DNA of 64,000 nt from an uncultured Verrucomicrobia subdivision 3 bacterium (GCA_903872345.1 CAIQKM010000062.1:58386-122385); one strand, 5' to 3'. Shown: positions 1 through 9,233, counted from the first letter of the stretch. Numbers and translations: made by a program. Notes: a model not told the origin generated them from the sequence alone.

Positions 1-1
1 G

Positions 2-1033
2 GATGCGCGTGAAATGGTCGCCTTCGCCGAAAAAACGTTGGGTCTTTCCCGCAGCCTCGCGCTGGTCGGTTCCACCGGTCGCATTGGCGTGACCATGCCC
101 ATGCCGCAGGTGCGCGCCGGCATCACCGCCGCCGCCGAGTTGCTGGGGGCCACGGAGGAGCACGCGGCCAATGCCGCCGAAGCCATCATGACGAGCGACA
201 CCAAGCCCAAGCAGGTCGCCATTGAATTCAAGCTCGGCGGCCGCACCGTCCGCATCGGCGGCATGTGCAAGGGCGCCGGCATGATTCAGCCCGGCATGAG
301 CCCCACCGGCGCGCGTCCGGCGGCGCTGCCGCACGGTGGGTTGCACGCCACCATGCTCGCCTTCCTCACCACCGACGCCGCCGTGGATGCCAAAGTGCTC
401 CAGGCCGCTCTGACCGAGGCCGTGGCCAACAGTTTCAACCGCATTACCGTGGACGGCGACATGAGCACCAACGACACCGTGCTCGTGCTCGCCAACGGCC
501 TCGCCGAAAACAAGAAGTTTAAGACCGGCAGCCCCGAGTTTAAAATCTTCCAGGCCGCGCTGAATCATGTTTGCCTTGAGCTGGCCAAGAAGATTGTCCG
601 CGATGGCGAAGGCGTTCACCGCGTCGTCACCGTCCGCGTGAGCGGGGCGAAAACCATTCAAGATGCCGATGTGGCCGCCCGTGCCGTGGCCAACAGCGCC
701 CTGGTGAAAACGAGCTGGCATGGCGGCGACCCCAACTGGGGCCGCATCATTGACGCCATCGGTTATTCGGCCGCCACCGTGGTGGAGGAGAAAATTGACA
801 TTGGTTACAGCGCCGTGGGTGGAAAGAAGATTTTGTGGAGCCTCAAGCGCGGCCAGCCGACCAAGGCCACCTTCAAGGAATTGTGTCTCGCAGTCGCACC
901 GGACGAATTTGAACTGCACATCCGCCTGAACCTCGGCAAGGCTGAAGCAGTGATGTACGCCGCCGACCTAACCGAGGAGTACGTGGACTTTAACAAAGGT
1001 GATGTCGGCGATCCCGCTTCGCTGGGAGGTTAA
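2..1033 (+). CDS. argJ: Ornithine acetyltransferase / N-acetylglutamate synthase, 5'-truncated
   Basis: Bifunctional enzyme of the cyclic arginine pathway; it moves acetyl from N-acetylornithine to glutamate in the cytoplasm. The frame is open from the first base, so the N-terminus (roughly 60 residues by comparison with the usual ~400) lies outside the window. Seen: the KGAGMI loop, the ATML self-cleavage site whose Thr would become the N-terminal nucleophile of the beta chain (codon at 350-352), and the C-terminal block NSALVKTSWHGGDPNWGRI, which is diagnostic of ArgJ. Odd: about 16 extra residues (SPTGARPAALPHGGLH) sit between GMIQPGM and ATML, where most ArgJ read GMI-PNM-ATML directly. 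It converges on the ankyrin gene across a 20-bp inverted repeat. Confidence 0.95.
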   Translation, partial: DAREMVAFAEKTLGLSRSLALVGSTGRIGVTMPMPQVRAGITAAAELLGATEEHAANAAEAIMTSDTKPKQVAIEFKLGGRTVRIGGMCKGAGMIQPGMSPTGARPAALPHGGLHATMLAFLTTDAAVDAKVLQAALTEAVANSFNRITVDGDMSTNDTVLVLANGLAENKKFKTGSPEFKIFQAALNHVCLELAKKIVRDGEGVHRVVTVRVSGAKTIQDADVAARAVANSALVKTSWHGGDPNWGRIIDAIGYSAATVVEEKIDIGYSAVGGKKILWSLKRGQPTKATFKELCLAVAPDEFELHIRLNLGKAEAVMYAADLTEEYVDFNKGDVGDPASLGG

Positions 1034-1044
1034 CCGTCTTTTAT

Positions 1045-1124
1045 AAGTAGCAGCCGACGTGAGGGGGCTCTGAATAAATGAGCGGTATCGATGATTTTGA
1101 GCCTCCTCACGTCGGCTGCTACTT
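1045..1124. repeat. 20-bp perfect inverted repeat between convergent genes (REP-like, possible bidirectional terminator)
   Basis: The left arm at 1045-1064 (AAGTAGCAGCCGACGTGAGG) is the exact reverse complement of 1105-1124, with a 40-base loop that itself pairs partly. It begins 11 bases after the argJ stop and ends 10 bases before the ankyrin stop, so it could end transcription from both sides. No clear T-run follows either arm. The form also suits a dispersed palindromic element. Confidence 0.7.
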
Positions 1125-1134
1125 GATTAGTGAT

Positions 1135-2652
1135 TTATTGGCGGGCTCCCTGCTGCCGGAGCTTGGCCGCGATAATCCCGGAGAAACCGTTTTGCATGGC
1201 GAAACTCAAGGGCGTGTCACCATCGCTGTTGGTGAAATTGACATTGGCGTGATGGCCCAGCAGAAATTCGACTTCTTCCCGGCAACCGTCGCGGACGGCC
1301 CAATGCAAAGGCGTCCAGCCGTCGTTGTTGGTGGCATTGACATTGGCCCCATGAGCCACCAGCAGGAGGGCCATTTCCCGGGAACAGCCCCAACCGGCCT
1401 GGTGGAGCGGAGTCCAGCCCAGATTGTCCCGCGCATTCACATCGGCGCCTTTGGCCAGCAGCATTTCGGCAATGGCGGTCTGTCCCTGGCGCGCGGCGTA
1501 ATGCAAAGCGGTGGCGCCGGAACTGTTTCGGTTGGTGGCGGCACCCGGACGGTCGCATAAAACTTCGGCGATATCTTTGAGACCATATAACGCTGCGAGA
1601 TCCAGGGCGGTGTTGCCACTGCTGTCTTCCTTGGAAATGGAACGGGGATGTTTCTTGAGCAGGAGCCGGACGGCCTCGGTGTCGCCCTGCTGGGTGGCGC
1701 TGAGAATGTCATTGTAACGGACCTTCGGATCATGCGCGCCGTGGGCCTGCAACAATTCAATCAGGCGGGGGCAGGAATAATCCATGGGCATGGTCAGCGG
1801 CGTGTGGCCTTGCAGATCCCGGGCATTGACATCGGCACCGTGGTTCAGCAGAAGGGTGGCCAGTTCCACGCCGCCGGTGCAGCGGGCGACGGCCAGATGC
1901 AGCGGCGTGTCACCGGCCCGGTTGGTGGCGTTGATCTCGGCGCCGTGGGCCAGCAACCATTCGGCGATATGTTCATCCACGTTGCGATCCGCCACCACGT
2001 GCAACGGAGTATTGCCATCGTTGTCCCGGGCATTGACCTGTCCGCCCCGGGCCAGGAGTAGTTTTGCCTGATCCAGATCGGCGTATTGGATGGCCATTTG
2101 GAAGGCGGTGTTACCGTCATTGTTGGTGGCGCCGACATTGGCCCCGGCGGCGAGCAGTTGCTTCGCGACCTCGAGTTGGTGGCATTGTACGGCGGTTTGC
2201 AAAGGGGTTTCACCCACGCCATTCCGGATATCCACGTCGGCATGGTTGGTGAGCAGCAAGGCGATCATGGCCACATTTCCGGCCTGTGCCGCCCATTGCA
2301 AGGGCGTGCCGCCGAGGGATATTCCGGAGATGCCGCCGGGGCCGCCGAAGGAAACGTCCTTGCCCTTCGTGTTGACGTCGGCCTGATGGGCGAGCAAAAA
2401 TCTTGCCACGTCCAAATGGGCAAACTTCACCGCCAGCAGCAGCGGGGTGTTGCCGCGATCATCCCGCTGGGAAATCACGGCGGCATTGGTGGTGAGCAAG
2501 CGGGTGACTTGGGCGAGATCGCCCTTGGTGGCGGCATCATGAATTTCACCGCCGCTGACGGCAAAAGCGCCGGCCCAGGCAAACCCCAGAATGGCGATGC
2601 GGCGCAACGCCGGGGAACGGAGGATGAGTCCAGAAATCAGGTGCGTTTTCAT
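1135..2652 (-). CDS. Secreted ankyrin-repeat protein
   Basis: 505 residues. An N-terminal signal peptide (MKTHLISGLILRSP, then a hydrophobic stretch ending near AVSGGE) is followed by about a dozen ankyrin repeats with the usual GNTPLHxAA and ADVNARD signatures. Ankyrin repeats bind other proteins; the partner is unknown. The signal peptide suggests a periplasmic or exported location. The frame stays open upstream to 2844, but that stretch is antisense of the tRNA, so the ATG at 2650-2652 next to the signal peptide is preferred. The Shine-Dalgarno is weak (GGAA). Monocistronic. Confidence 0.85.
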   Translation of the reverse strand: MKTHLISGLILRSPALRRIAILGFAWAGAFAVSGGEIHDAATKGDLAQVTRLLTTNAAVISQRDDRGNTPLLLAVKFAHLDVARFLLAHQADVNTKGKDVSFGGPGGISGISLGGTPLQWAAQAGNVAMIALLLTNHADVDIRNGVGETPLQTAVQCHQLEVAKQLLAAGANVGATNNDGNTAFQMAIQYADLDQAKLLLARGGQVNARDNDGNTPLHVVADRNVDEHIAEWLLAHGAEINATNRAGDTPLHLAVARCTGGVELATLLLNHGADVNARDLQGHTPLTMPMDYSCPRLIELLQAHGAHDPKVRYNDILSATQQGDTEAVRLLLKKHPRSISKEDSSGNTALDLAALYGLKDIAEVLCDRPGAATNRNSSGATALHYAARQGQTAIAEMLLAKGADVNARDNLGWTPLHQAGWGCSREMALLLVAHGANVNATNNDGWTPLHWAVRDGCREEVEFLLGHHANVNFTNSDGDTPLSFAMQNGFSGIIAAKLRQQGARQ

Positions 2653-2814
2653 GGCGGTTCCGGTTGAGCCGATGCTGCTCCTGGCGACGCATAACCGCAA
2701 GACGAAAGGGATGTTCCTAATGTTCAACCAGACGGCATATGTGCCGCCGGGGGGTTGGTCAAAGTTCTTCTGACCTGGTTCCCAGCCTGAAATGAAGTCT
2801 GAACCCCAAAAAAA

Positions 2815-2898
2815 TGGTGCGCACGAGAGGACTTGAACCTCCACGCCTTACGGCACCAGATCCTAAGTCTGGCGTGTCTGCCATTCCACCACGCGCGC
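2815..2898 (-). tRNA. tRNA-Leu(UAG), CCA encoded
   Basis: Read on the minus strand the acceptor stem is GCGCGCG paired with CGTGCGC (one G-U), with discriminator A and an encoded CCA at 2815-2817. The anticodon loop CTTAGGA carries TAG (complement at 2863-2865), so it reads CUA leucine codons. A long variable arm follows, as expected for a class II tRNA. The T arm GGTTCAAGTCC is canonical. Confidence 0.95.
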
Positions 2899-2987
2899 TT
2901 TATATTGATTCTATTGACTTTTATTGCTGTTCGGGTTCGCCGCCTTTTTGCTTTGCATCCCGCATTTGCATCCCGTGCAATCTTCTT

Positions 2988-3161
2988 GTGAGCACGACAG
3001 ACGAAATACTTCAGGCGAAAACCAGGAAACGCGACGAACAGCTGTCCACAGACGGCAAGTGGCGGTCGTTTCCAAAAGTGCCGAACCTGCTGCAATACGT
3101 CAGCAGTGGCAATTACTATGGCCGAATCAAAGTCAGGGGCAAGCTCATTCGACAGAGCTTG
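2988..3161 (+). pseudogene. Tyrosine recombinase (phage-type integrase) N-terminal remnant
   Basis: From a GTG at 2988 the frame reads STTDEILQAKTRKRDEQL and then KVPNLLQYVSSGNYYGRI and KVRGKLIRQSL, which resembles the N-terminal arm-binding region of Verrucomicrobia-type integrases. Similarity stops near 3161 and no catalytic R-H-R-Y domain follows. It lies 90 bases from the tRNA-Leu gene, on the tRNA 5' side, while islands usually join at the tRNA 3' end. It is likely the scar of an integrated element. The match is from memory of the family. Confidence 0.5.
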
Positions 3162-3411
3162 GATAGGCTGTGTGTACCAAAGTCGCGCATGTGGTCCTTG
3201 AATACCAAGCGTTTGAGGGGACCGAGGCCACGTTGTTGAGATAAACGACAGAACATGGCGGAGGCGGCGGTGAGCCTAAACCGGTTGTGGAGACTCCCGC
3301 CCACCAGAACATCGCCAACACTGATAGGTGCTGGCGCGAAGCAGAAGGGCGTCGGTCAGCAGAACAGAGGACACGATTGCCCACAAATCGGTTATTTTAT
3401 CGATAGGAAAT
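3162..3411. other. Non-coding stretch between integrase remnant and efflux operon
   Basis: The short open frames here resemble no family I recognise and lack ribosome sites. Probably eroded sequence from the same integration event. Confidence 0.4.
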
Positions 3412-3431
3412 CCTCCGGCCGTGGCCGGAGG
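3412..3431 (-). terminator. Hairpin downstream of the efflux operon
   Basis: CCTCCGGCC at 3412-3420 pairs perfectly with GGCCGGAGG at 3423-3431. It lies 36 bases past the stop of the outer-membrane channel gene and could end the minus-strand operon. The run of T after it on the minus strand is poor (ATTTCC), so intrinsic termination is uncertain. Confidence 0.4.
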
Positions 3432-3466
3432 TGACCGAGTTAACCGGGTCCGCGTGATATTGACGA

Positions 3467-4945
3467 TCATTTAGCCGTTTCTGCCTGCGCGAGTTGCGAC
3501 TGCCGGTCCAGCATTTCCCATCCACCGCCAAGGGATTTATAGAGCGCAATCAGATTGGCCGATATCGTGCGGTCACTTTGCACCAGCGCGTCCTGCGCCT
3601 GATAGAGCGAACGTTCGGCATCCAGTACATTGATGAAACCGGCCAAGCCGCTGGCATATAGCTGATTCGCCAGGCGCAACGATTCCTCGGTTGATTTGAC
3701 TGCCGCCGCCAATTGCTGCCGCCGGATTTGCTCCTTGGCATAGGCCATCAGCGCGTTCTCGACGTCTTCAAAGGCCAGCAAGGCGGTTTGTTCGTAATTT
3801 GCCAGCGCCTGTTCCTGCCGGGCATTTTGTACTTTTATGTTCGCCCGGATGCGCCCGGCGTCAAAAATCCGCCATTGTACGGTGGGACCGACGGACCAAA
3901 AGCGGCTGCCGGATTTGAACCAGTCGTCGCCGCTGATGCCTTCAAAGCCGGCCAAACCGGTCAGATAGAATTTGGGGAACAAATCCGCTTTGGCCACGCC
4001 GATGTTCGCGGTCGCGGCGGCCAGTTGGCGCTCCGCCAGTGCCACGTCGGGTCGGCGCAACAACAATTCCGAAGGCAGTCCCACGGGCACGAGCGCCGGC
4101 GCGGCGGGAATGGGCGCGCCGGTTGCCAATTCGGTTTCCAGAGATTCAGGCGTTTGTCCGAGCAGAACCCCGAGCCGGTGAATGGACGCGGCGAGCGCCG
4201 TTTCCAGCGTCGGCACGGCGGCTCGCGTGGTGGAGAGCAGTGCGCTGACTTGTTGCACATCGAGGTCGCTGGTCAGGCCGTTGGTGAAACGGTTTTGCGT
4301 GATCGCCAGCGATTGTTCCTGCGCGCGGATGTTGTCGCGCGCGATGTCCAGCCGGCGCTGAAAGGCGCGCGCTTCCACATAGTTGCGCGCGACCTCGCCG
4401 AGGAGCGTGATAAAAACTTCGCGTTCGCCACATTGCGCGGCGGCGACTTGCGCCCTGGCCGACTCCGTGGCGCGGCGGGTGCCGCCAAAGATGTCAATTT
4501 CCCACGATGCATCAAAACCCGCCTGATAGACATTGTTTTCAAAGGCGCTGGAGGGTAGCGGCGGAAACGAGTTGATCACCGGCTGGTTTTGGCTTTGCCG
4601 CTGCCGCGCATAAGAGCCGGCGGCGTCCACGGTCGGCCAGAAATCGGCGGCGGTCATGCGGTAATGCGCACGCGCCTCGCGGATGCGCGCCTGGGCGATG
4701 CGCAAGTCGAGGTTGGAGCCGGCGGCGCGTTCGATCAACGAGTCGAGCTCGGCATCGTGAAAATTTTTCCACCAGGCCGCCGTCGCCGCGGCGGAATTGG
4801 TTTCGCCGCCGGCCAGAGGGTCACTCCAGCGGGGCGGGGCTTGGGTCGCGGGCGCGTGATAATCCGGGCCGACGCTTGGAATATTGGCGCAGCCGTCGGC
4901 GAGGAACGTCAGAAGCGCGAGGGTTGAATAAAGAAATGGTTTCAT
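3467..4945 (-). CDS. Outer-membrane efflux channel lipoprotein, NodT/OprM family
   Basis: About 492 residues. A short signal peptide ends at ADGC, a slightly atypical lipobox, and is followed by VGPDYHAPATQAPPRW, the hallmark N-terminus of OprM/NodT channels. Two outer-membrane efflux repeats follow (about 60-270 and 280-480), with the usual ELLLRRPDVALAERQL motif. It would trimerise and form the outer-membrane exit for EmrAB encoded upstream in the same operon. An alternative ATG lies 12 bases upstream at 4957; neither has a clear Shine-Dalgarno. Last gene of the tetR-emrA-emrB-X1-oprM operon. Confidence 0.88.
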   Translation of the reverse strand: MKPFLYSTLALLTFLADGCANIPSVGPDYHAPATQAPPRWSDPLAGGETNSAAATAAWWKNFHDAELDSLIERAAGSNLDLRIAQARIREARAHYRMTAADFWPTVDAAGSYARQRQSQNQPVINSFPPLPSSAFENNVYQAGFDASWEIDIFGGTRRATESARAQVAAAQCGEREVFITLLGEVARNYVEARAFQRRLDIARDNIRAQEQSLAITQNRFTNGLTSDLDVQQVSALLSTTRAAVPTLETALAASIHRLGVLLGQTPESLETELATGAPIPAAPALVPVGLPSELLLRRPDVALAERQLAAATANIGVAKADLFPKFYLTGLAGFEGISGDDWFKSGSRFWSVGPTVQWRIFDAGRIRANIKVQNARQEQALANYEQTALLAFEDVENALMAYAKEQIRRQQLAAAVKSTEESLRLANQLYASGLAGFINVLDAERSLYQAQDALVQSDRTISANLIALYKSLGGGWEMLDRQSQLAQAETAK

Positions 4946-4973
4946 AATATTTGTCATCAGGGGGTTGAAGGGG

Positions 4974-5564
4974 TCAGGAGCGTACGCACTGCCATAAATC
5001 CACATAAAGCGCGGTTTCCGCGATTCCGTCAAATGCAGGACACACGGTCGCGCGAACGATATTGGCGGGATTGACGGCGCCGATGCCGCCGGCTTGCAGA
5101 CGGAAGGGGATGGCCGGCAGGTCCAGCAAATGATTCCACAGGTGGCGCTTTTCCTGAACCGTTTCCGGGATGACCGTTTCCAGTTTCAGGCGCAGCATCC
5201 AGTCGCCAGCCGTGTGGATTTCCACGAGCATGACGTTTCTATTTTCCGCCGCGGCCGCACTTTCCAAGTCGGCGGGATTGAGCCGCGTCTCGTCGGTGAT
5301 TTCCACCGCATCCACCCACCCGCTGGGCAGCGGCAGCGGCGGGGGCGAGGCGGTGTGCGCCAAAATCAGGTCAATGGCCCGCGTGGGAATGGCGCTGACG
5401 CTGTGGTGGGAAGCCAAGGTGAGCAAGGGCGGACTGAAGATGCGAGGCGAGACGAGCTGGCGGAGCGTTTTTGCGCCAAGTAGTCCGTCGGGCTGGCAGA
5501 ACTGCGTGCGCGATCCGTTTTCGGTGCAAATGTCCAGGGTCAGGGCGAAGTTGGTGGTATTCAT
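4974..5564 (-). CDS. Uncharacterised ~200-residue protein, family X copy 1
   Basis: 196 residues, not recognised. No signal peptide or membrane segment is visible, so it is probably cytoplasmic. It is clearly paralogous to the protein at 18630-19244: shared blocks include LTLDI near the N-terminus, SVSAIP followed by LILA, PPPLxLPxGWxD, VEIHTxGDW, and a C-terminal CVR(S/A). It lies between the EmrB pump and the outer-membrane channel in one operon. Both copies sit in sigma-54-driven operons, so a role in the same response is likely. The conserved GDW block and the even alternation of hydrophobic residues suggest a compact beta-rich fold; that is inference only. Confidence 0.8.
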   Translation of the reverse strand: MNTTNFALTLDICTENGSRTQFCQPDGLLGAKTLRQLVSPRIFSPPLLTLASHHSVSAIPTRAIDLILAHTASPPPLPLPSGWVDAVEITDETRLNPADLESAAAAENRNVMLVEIHTAGDWMLRLKLETVIPETVQEKRHLWNHLLDLPAIPFRLQAGGIGAVNPANIVRATVCPAFDGIAETALYVDLWQCVRS

Positions 5565-5598
5565 AAGTTTGGCTTTGACGTGTTTTTTTTAAATGAGT

Positions 5599-7155
5599 TC
5601 AGTGCATCATCACTTCTCTTTTGCCGTCGCCCTTTTTGAGCAGCAGGACCAGCGGGACGGACAAAAAGCAAACCAGCGCCAGCCAGCGGTATTCGTCCGC
5701 AAAGGCGAACATGTTGGAGTGCAGCAGCACGGATTTGTAAATGACGCCCAGCGTGCCGGGCGCCGCCTGCGCCGCGCCCATCGCGGGGGTCAGGGCGGCC
5801 TGTCCCATTTGCACCGCGTTCTGATAAGGCATATCAAACGGCGTCAGATGGGCGGTCATATAGGCCTGGTGCGCCAACGCCCCGCGCGAGACCATGGCAA
5901 TGGCTACGGCGATGCCGATGCTGCCCGCCAGATTGCGCACCAGGGCGTAAAGCCCGGTGGCGTTGCCCATTTGTTCGTTGCGAACGGTGGCCAGGGCCAC
6001 GGTCATCAACGGGACCATGGTGAAGGCCATGCCCATGCCTTGGATGAAGTTGGGCCAGAAAAAGTCGTGGTTGGAAATATCCAGATTGAAATCGCCCATC
6101 ATCAGGGAGGCGACCGCGATCAGGATCATGCCCGGGCCAATCAGGAGACGGTCGTCCACTTTGCCCATCAGAATCCCCACCAGCGGCGTGAAGAGCAATA
6201 CGCCCAGGCCGCGCGGCGCTTGGGCCAGTCCGCTGATGTAGGCGGTGTAGCCCATGAGGCTTCCCGCCATGAGCGGCTGCAAGTTCATGATGCCGTACAA
6301 GAGCAGAAAGACCATGCCGACGAGAATGCTGCAGGATAAAAAATTACGGTCGGCAAACACCCGCAAGTCGGCGAGCGGTTCGCGCGTCGTAAATTCCCTG
6401 ACGACAAACGCGATGAACGCGACGACGGAAATCACCGAGAGCGTGCAGATAAAATTGGAGTTGAACCAGTCTTCATCCTGGCCCTTGTTCAGGACCGTTT
6501 GCAGCGTGCCCAGCCAGATCGCCAGGACGAGGAAGCCGAAGGCGTCAATGCGTCCGGGTTTCAGATCGCGGATGTATTGCGGGTCAAAGACGAATTGTTT
6601 GATCATCCACAGGGCGACCACACCGCAGGGGATGTTGATGTAAAAGATCCAGCGCCAGGAATAATTGTCGGTGAGCCAGCCGCCAATGACCGGTCCCACC
6701 ACGGGCGCCACGACCACGCCCACGACGTAGGCCGCCATGGCCAGGCCCCGCTTGGCGGGCGGAAAACTCTCCATCAAAATGGCCTGCGAAATGGGCTGCA
6801 ACGCGCCGCCGCCGGCACCCTGCACAATGGAAGCGAAGATCAGGAAGGACAGATTCGGCGCGGCCCCGCAAGCGAAGGAAGCCACGGTGAAAATGCCGAC
6901 GCAGACCAGGAGAAACCGTTTGCGCCCGAATAACGCGGAAAACCACGCGGCGGCGGGCAGGATGATGGCATTCGAGATGAGATAGCCGGTCTGAATCCAC
7001 GTCGCCTGGGAGATGGTGGCCGACAGGTTGCCCGCGATGTTATTCAGCGCGACGCTGACGACCGTGGTGTCGAGCACTTCGATGAAGGTCGGCAGAATCA
7101 CCGCGAACGCGATGATCCACGGATTGATTTTAGGCTGGTTCAAATCGGCATTCAT
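5599..7155 (-). CDS. emrB: EmrB/QacA-type drug:proton antiporter (DHA2, 14 TM)
   Basis: 518 residues of the major facilitator superfamily, DHA2 branch. Seen: the N-terminal motif LDTTVVSVALNNIAGNLSAT in TM1, motif A as GYLISNAIILPAAAWFSALF then GRKRF, motif C as GVVVAPVVGPVIGGWLTDNY, and about 14 hydrophobic segments. It would export hydrophobic compounds from the inner membrane through the EmrA adaptor (upstream gene) and the OprM-type channel (downstream). The start MNADLNQPKINPW gives the full family length. Substrate cannot be read from sequence. Confidence 0.92.
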   Translation of the reverse strand: MNADLNQPKINPWIIAFAVILPTFIEVLDTTVVSVALNNIAGNLSATISQATWIQTGYLISNAIILPAAAWFSALFGRKRFLLVCVGIFTVASFACGAAPNLSFLIFASIVQGAGGGALQPISQAILMESFPPAKRGLAMAAYVVGVVVAPVVGPVIGGWLTDNYSWRWIFYINIPCGVVALWMIKQFVFDPQYIRDLKPGRIDAFGFLVLAIWLGTLQTVLNKGQDEDWFNSNFICTLSVISVVAFIAFVVREFTTREPLADLRVFADRNFLSCSILVGMVFLLLYGIMNLQPLMAGSLMGYTAYISGLAQAPRGLGVLLFTPLVGILMGKVDDRLLIGPGMILIAVASLMMGDFNLDISNHDFFWPNFIQGMGMAFTMVPLMTVALATVRNEQMGNATGLYALVRNLAGSIGIAVAIAMVSRGALAHQAYMTAHLTPFDMPYQNAVQMGQAALTPAMGAAQAAPGTLGVIYKSVLLHSNMFAFADEYRWLALVCFLSVPLVLLLKKGDGKREVMMH

Positions 7156-7196
7156 AATGCTGCTGGCAATAGATTTTTTTGGCCCGGTGATGATGA

Positions 7197-8369
7197 TTAC
7201 TTCACGCGCACTTTGGGCACCACGGACATGCCGGGGCCGAGGGCGAGATTGTCTTCGGGCAGGTCATCGAGAACGATTTTTACCGGCACGCGCTGCACCA
7301 CCTTGATGTAGTTGCCGGTGGCGTTCTCCGGCGGGAACAGGCTGAAGCGGGCGCCGGCGCCGCTTTGAATGCTCTCCACGTGACCTTTGAAGGTGTGATC
7401 CGGATAGGCGTCCACGACGACCTCGACCGGCTGGCCGACGCGCATGTGTGTCAGTTGGATTTCCTTGAAGTTGGCGATGACCCAATAGCGGCGCGGCACA
7501 ATCGCCATGAGCGCCTGGCCGGGCTGAATGTAAGCGCCCTGTTCCACGACGCGGCGCGTGACCCGGCCGGCTTCGGGCGCGGTGACTTGGGTGTAGGAAA
7601 GGTTCAACTCGGCCTGCCGGAGTCTGGCTTCGGCCTGTTGCACGGCGGCGCTGGCGGTTTCCACGCCCGCCTGGCTCAAGGTTACCTCCGCTTTGGCGGC
7701 TTTGGCTTGACTATGCGCCGCCGCCAAATTGGCGTCGGCCGTGCGCGCCTGGGAATGCGCCAGATCAAACGCGCTTTGGGAAACGGCGCGGCTCTCGACG
7801 GATTCGTAACGTTTGAGGTCATCTGCCGCGCGCTGATTTTCCGCGGCGGCGGCGACCACGGTCGCCTGCGCTTGCTCGACTTTGGCTTTGCTGGCGTTCA
7901 CCTGGGCCTGCGCCTGGTCGACCCGGCTGCGGGCCGCCGCCAGATCGGCGCGGGCTTGCGCCAGGCTGGCCTCGTAATCGCGCGGATCAATTTTCAGGAT
8001 CACATCGCCCTGATTGACCGCCTGGTTGTCCCGCACCAGCAATTCCGCGACGCGTCCCGGCACTTGTGATGCCATGGGTATGACATTGCCCTCGATAAAG
8101 GCGTTATCGGTGGATTCGTAGGGCAGGATGTACTGGAAATAATAAATGCCGGCGGCCAGCGCCACGAGCAGGATGGCCACGCCGGCGAGCGTTTGGTAAA
8201 GGCTTTTTCTGCCGCCGCCCGCCCCGTGGGGCGAACCTTTGGATTCTTCGTCGCCAATGAAACGGGGGCGCTGCAAAGTGGCTGGCTTCTCGCCGGCCGG
8301 CTGACTCGCGCCGGTGTCAACGGGCTTGGTGATGTTTGCTTCAGACGTATTGTCTTGATGGGTGTTCAT
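7197..8369 (-). CDS. emrA: EmrA/HlyD-type membrane fusion protein
   Basis: 390 residues. A charged N-terminal tail (1-55), one TM helix (about 59-78), the biotinyl-lipoyl half motif VPGRVAELLVRDNQAVNQGD, a long alanine- and glutamine-rich coiled coil (about 135-235) and the second lipoyl half with VTAPEAGRV. It bridges EmrB to the outer-membrane channel. The ATG at 8367-8369 (MNTHQDNTSE) is chosen; upstream codons run into the tetR gene and are low-complexity. Co-directional with emrB (41-base gap). Confidence 0.92.
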   Translation of the reverse strand: MNTHQDNTSEANITKPVDTGASQPAGEKPATLQRPRFIGDEESKGSPHGAGGGRKSLYQTLAGVAILLVALAAGIYYFQYILPYESTDNAFIEGNVIPMASQVPGRVAELLVRDNQAVNQGDVILKIDPRDYEASLAQARADLAAARSRVDQAQAQVNASKAKVEQAQATVVAAAAENQRAADDLKRYESVESRAVSQSAFDLAHSQARTADANLAAAHSQAKAAKAEVTLSQAGVETASAAVQQAEARLRQAELNLSYTQVTAPEAGRVTRRVVEQGAYIQPGQALMAIVPRRYWVIANFKEIQLTHMRVGQPVEVVVDAYPDHTFKGHVESIQSGAGARFSLFPPENATGNYIKVVQRVPVKIVLDDLPEDNLALGPGMSVVPKVRVK

Positions 8370-8431
8370 GTCGTTGTTCGGTTTTAAATGTTTAAGGGGG
8401 GTGTCGTTATGTTTTTGGTTTTGCGTCGTAT

Positions 8432-9130
8432 TTAAAGGTTGGCATCCAATATCTCCCGCTCCGCCGCTTCCGCTTTGAGGGCTCGCAGCGCACGGATTGT
8501 GAGAAATCGCGCCAGCGTCCGGGTTGACGGTGTGACGTTCAATTGAGTCAGGGGATGTCGCGGATTTTCTCCGGTCAATGAATAAAAGACACACTCGCCA
8601 ATGAGTGTGAACACATGAAGCCGGACGGCCTCGCTCCCGGTTTGCGCTCCGGTCAAATCTTGCAGCGCGGCCTGGAGCAAAACAAAATCCAGCTCCAGTC
8701 GTGAGGCCGCGTAGCTCTGTGCCTGGTCGGCGTGATCTGTCAATTCGCGTGCCAGGAGTTTTGCGATCCAGGCACGCCGGGCGCCAAGCCGACGCAACAA
8801 CGACTCGGTAAGCGCCAGCAATCGCTGACCGGGAGGCAGATTGGCAGGGGTGTTAAATTCCAGGGCCGGATCGGAAAGCTGCCGGCCGGCTTCCATCAGC
8901 ACGGACTGGTAAAGCCCTTCCTTGCTCTGAAAATGATAACAGACGCCGGCCACGTTGGTGCCGGCCCGCTTGCAGATTTCACGAAGATGGGTTCCGTGAA
9001 AACCCGCCTCGGCGAATAACTCGCAGGCGGCCTCAAGAACCCGGTCGCGGTTGGATGACGGCACACCTGCAAGGCTCTGCTGCCGCCCTTCCGATTCGCG
9101 ACCGATTGTCCGATTACGTTCAAATTGCAT
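8432..9130 (-). CDS. TetR-family regulator heading the emrAB operon
   Basis: 232 residues. The N-terminal HTH reads RVLEAACELFAEAGFHGTHL then REICKRAGTNVAGVCYHF, and a CerR/CecR-like C-terminal ligand domain follows. It probably represses its own operon. The ATG at 9128-9130 is only about 4 bases past the predicted sigma-54 transcription start, so translation may instead begin at the in-frame GTG at 9062-9064 (MPSSNRDRVLEAA), which keeps the whole HTH. A TetR gene under a sigma-54 promoter combines activation by the bEBP with local feedback. Confidence 0.88.
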   Translation of the reverse strand: MQFERNRTIGRESEGRQQSLAGVPSSNRDRVLEAACELFAEAGFHGTHLREICKRAGTNVAGVCYHFQSKEGLYQSVLMEAGRQLSDPALEFNTPANLPPGQRLLALTESLLRRLGARRAWIAKLLARELTDHADQAQSYAASRLELDFVLLQAALQDLTGAQTGSEAVRLHVFTLIGECVFYSLTGENPRHPLTQLNVTPSTRTLARFLTIRALRALKAEAAEREILDANL

Positions 9131-9144
9131 TCGCCGGTAAGTAA

Positions 9145-9160
9145 AGCAATCGGCTTGCCA
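9145..9160 (-). promoter_or_regulatory. Sigma-54 promoter of the tetR-emrAB-X1-oprM operon
   Basis: Minus-strand TGGCAAGCCGATTGCT: the -24 GG and -12 GC are separated by exactly 10 bases, as required. It lies directly upstream of the TetR gene. Confidence 0.75.
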
Positions 9161-9233
9161 ACTGTCTTAATATTGGTAATGCTCTGTTATGCAGATGCTT
9201 GCGAAGTTTTATGCGGTTACATTGCGCGGTCCG

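Noticed and set aside
2653..2844. N-terminal extension of the ankyrin protein
   Set aside because: It reads antisense through the tRNA-Leu gene and lacks a ribosome site.
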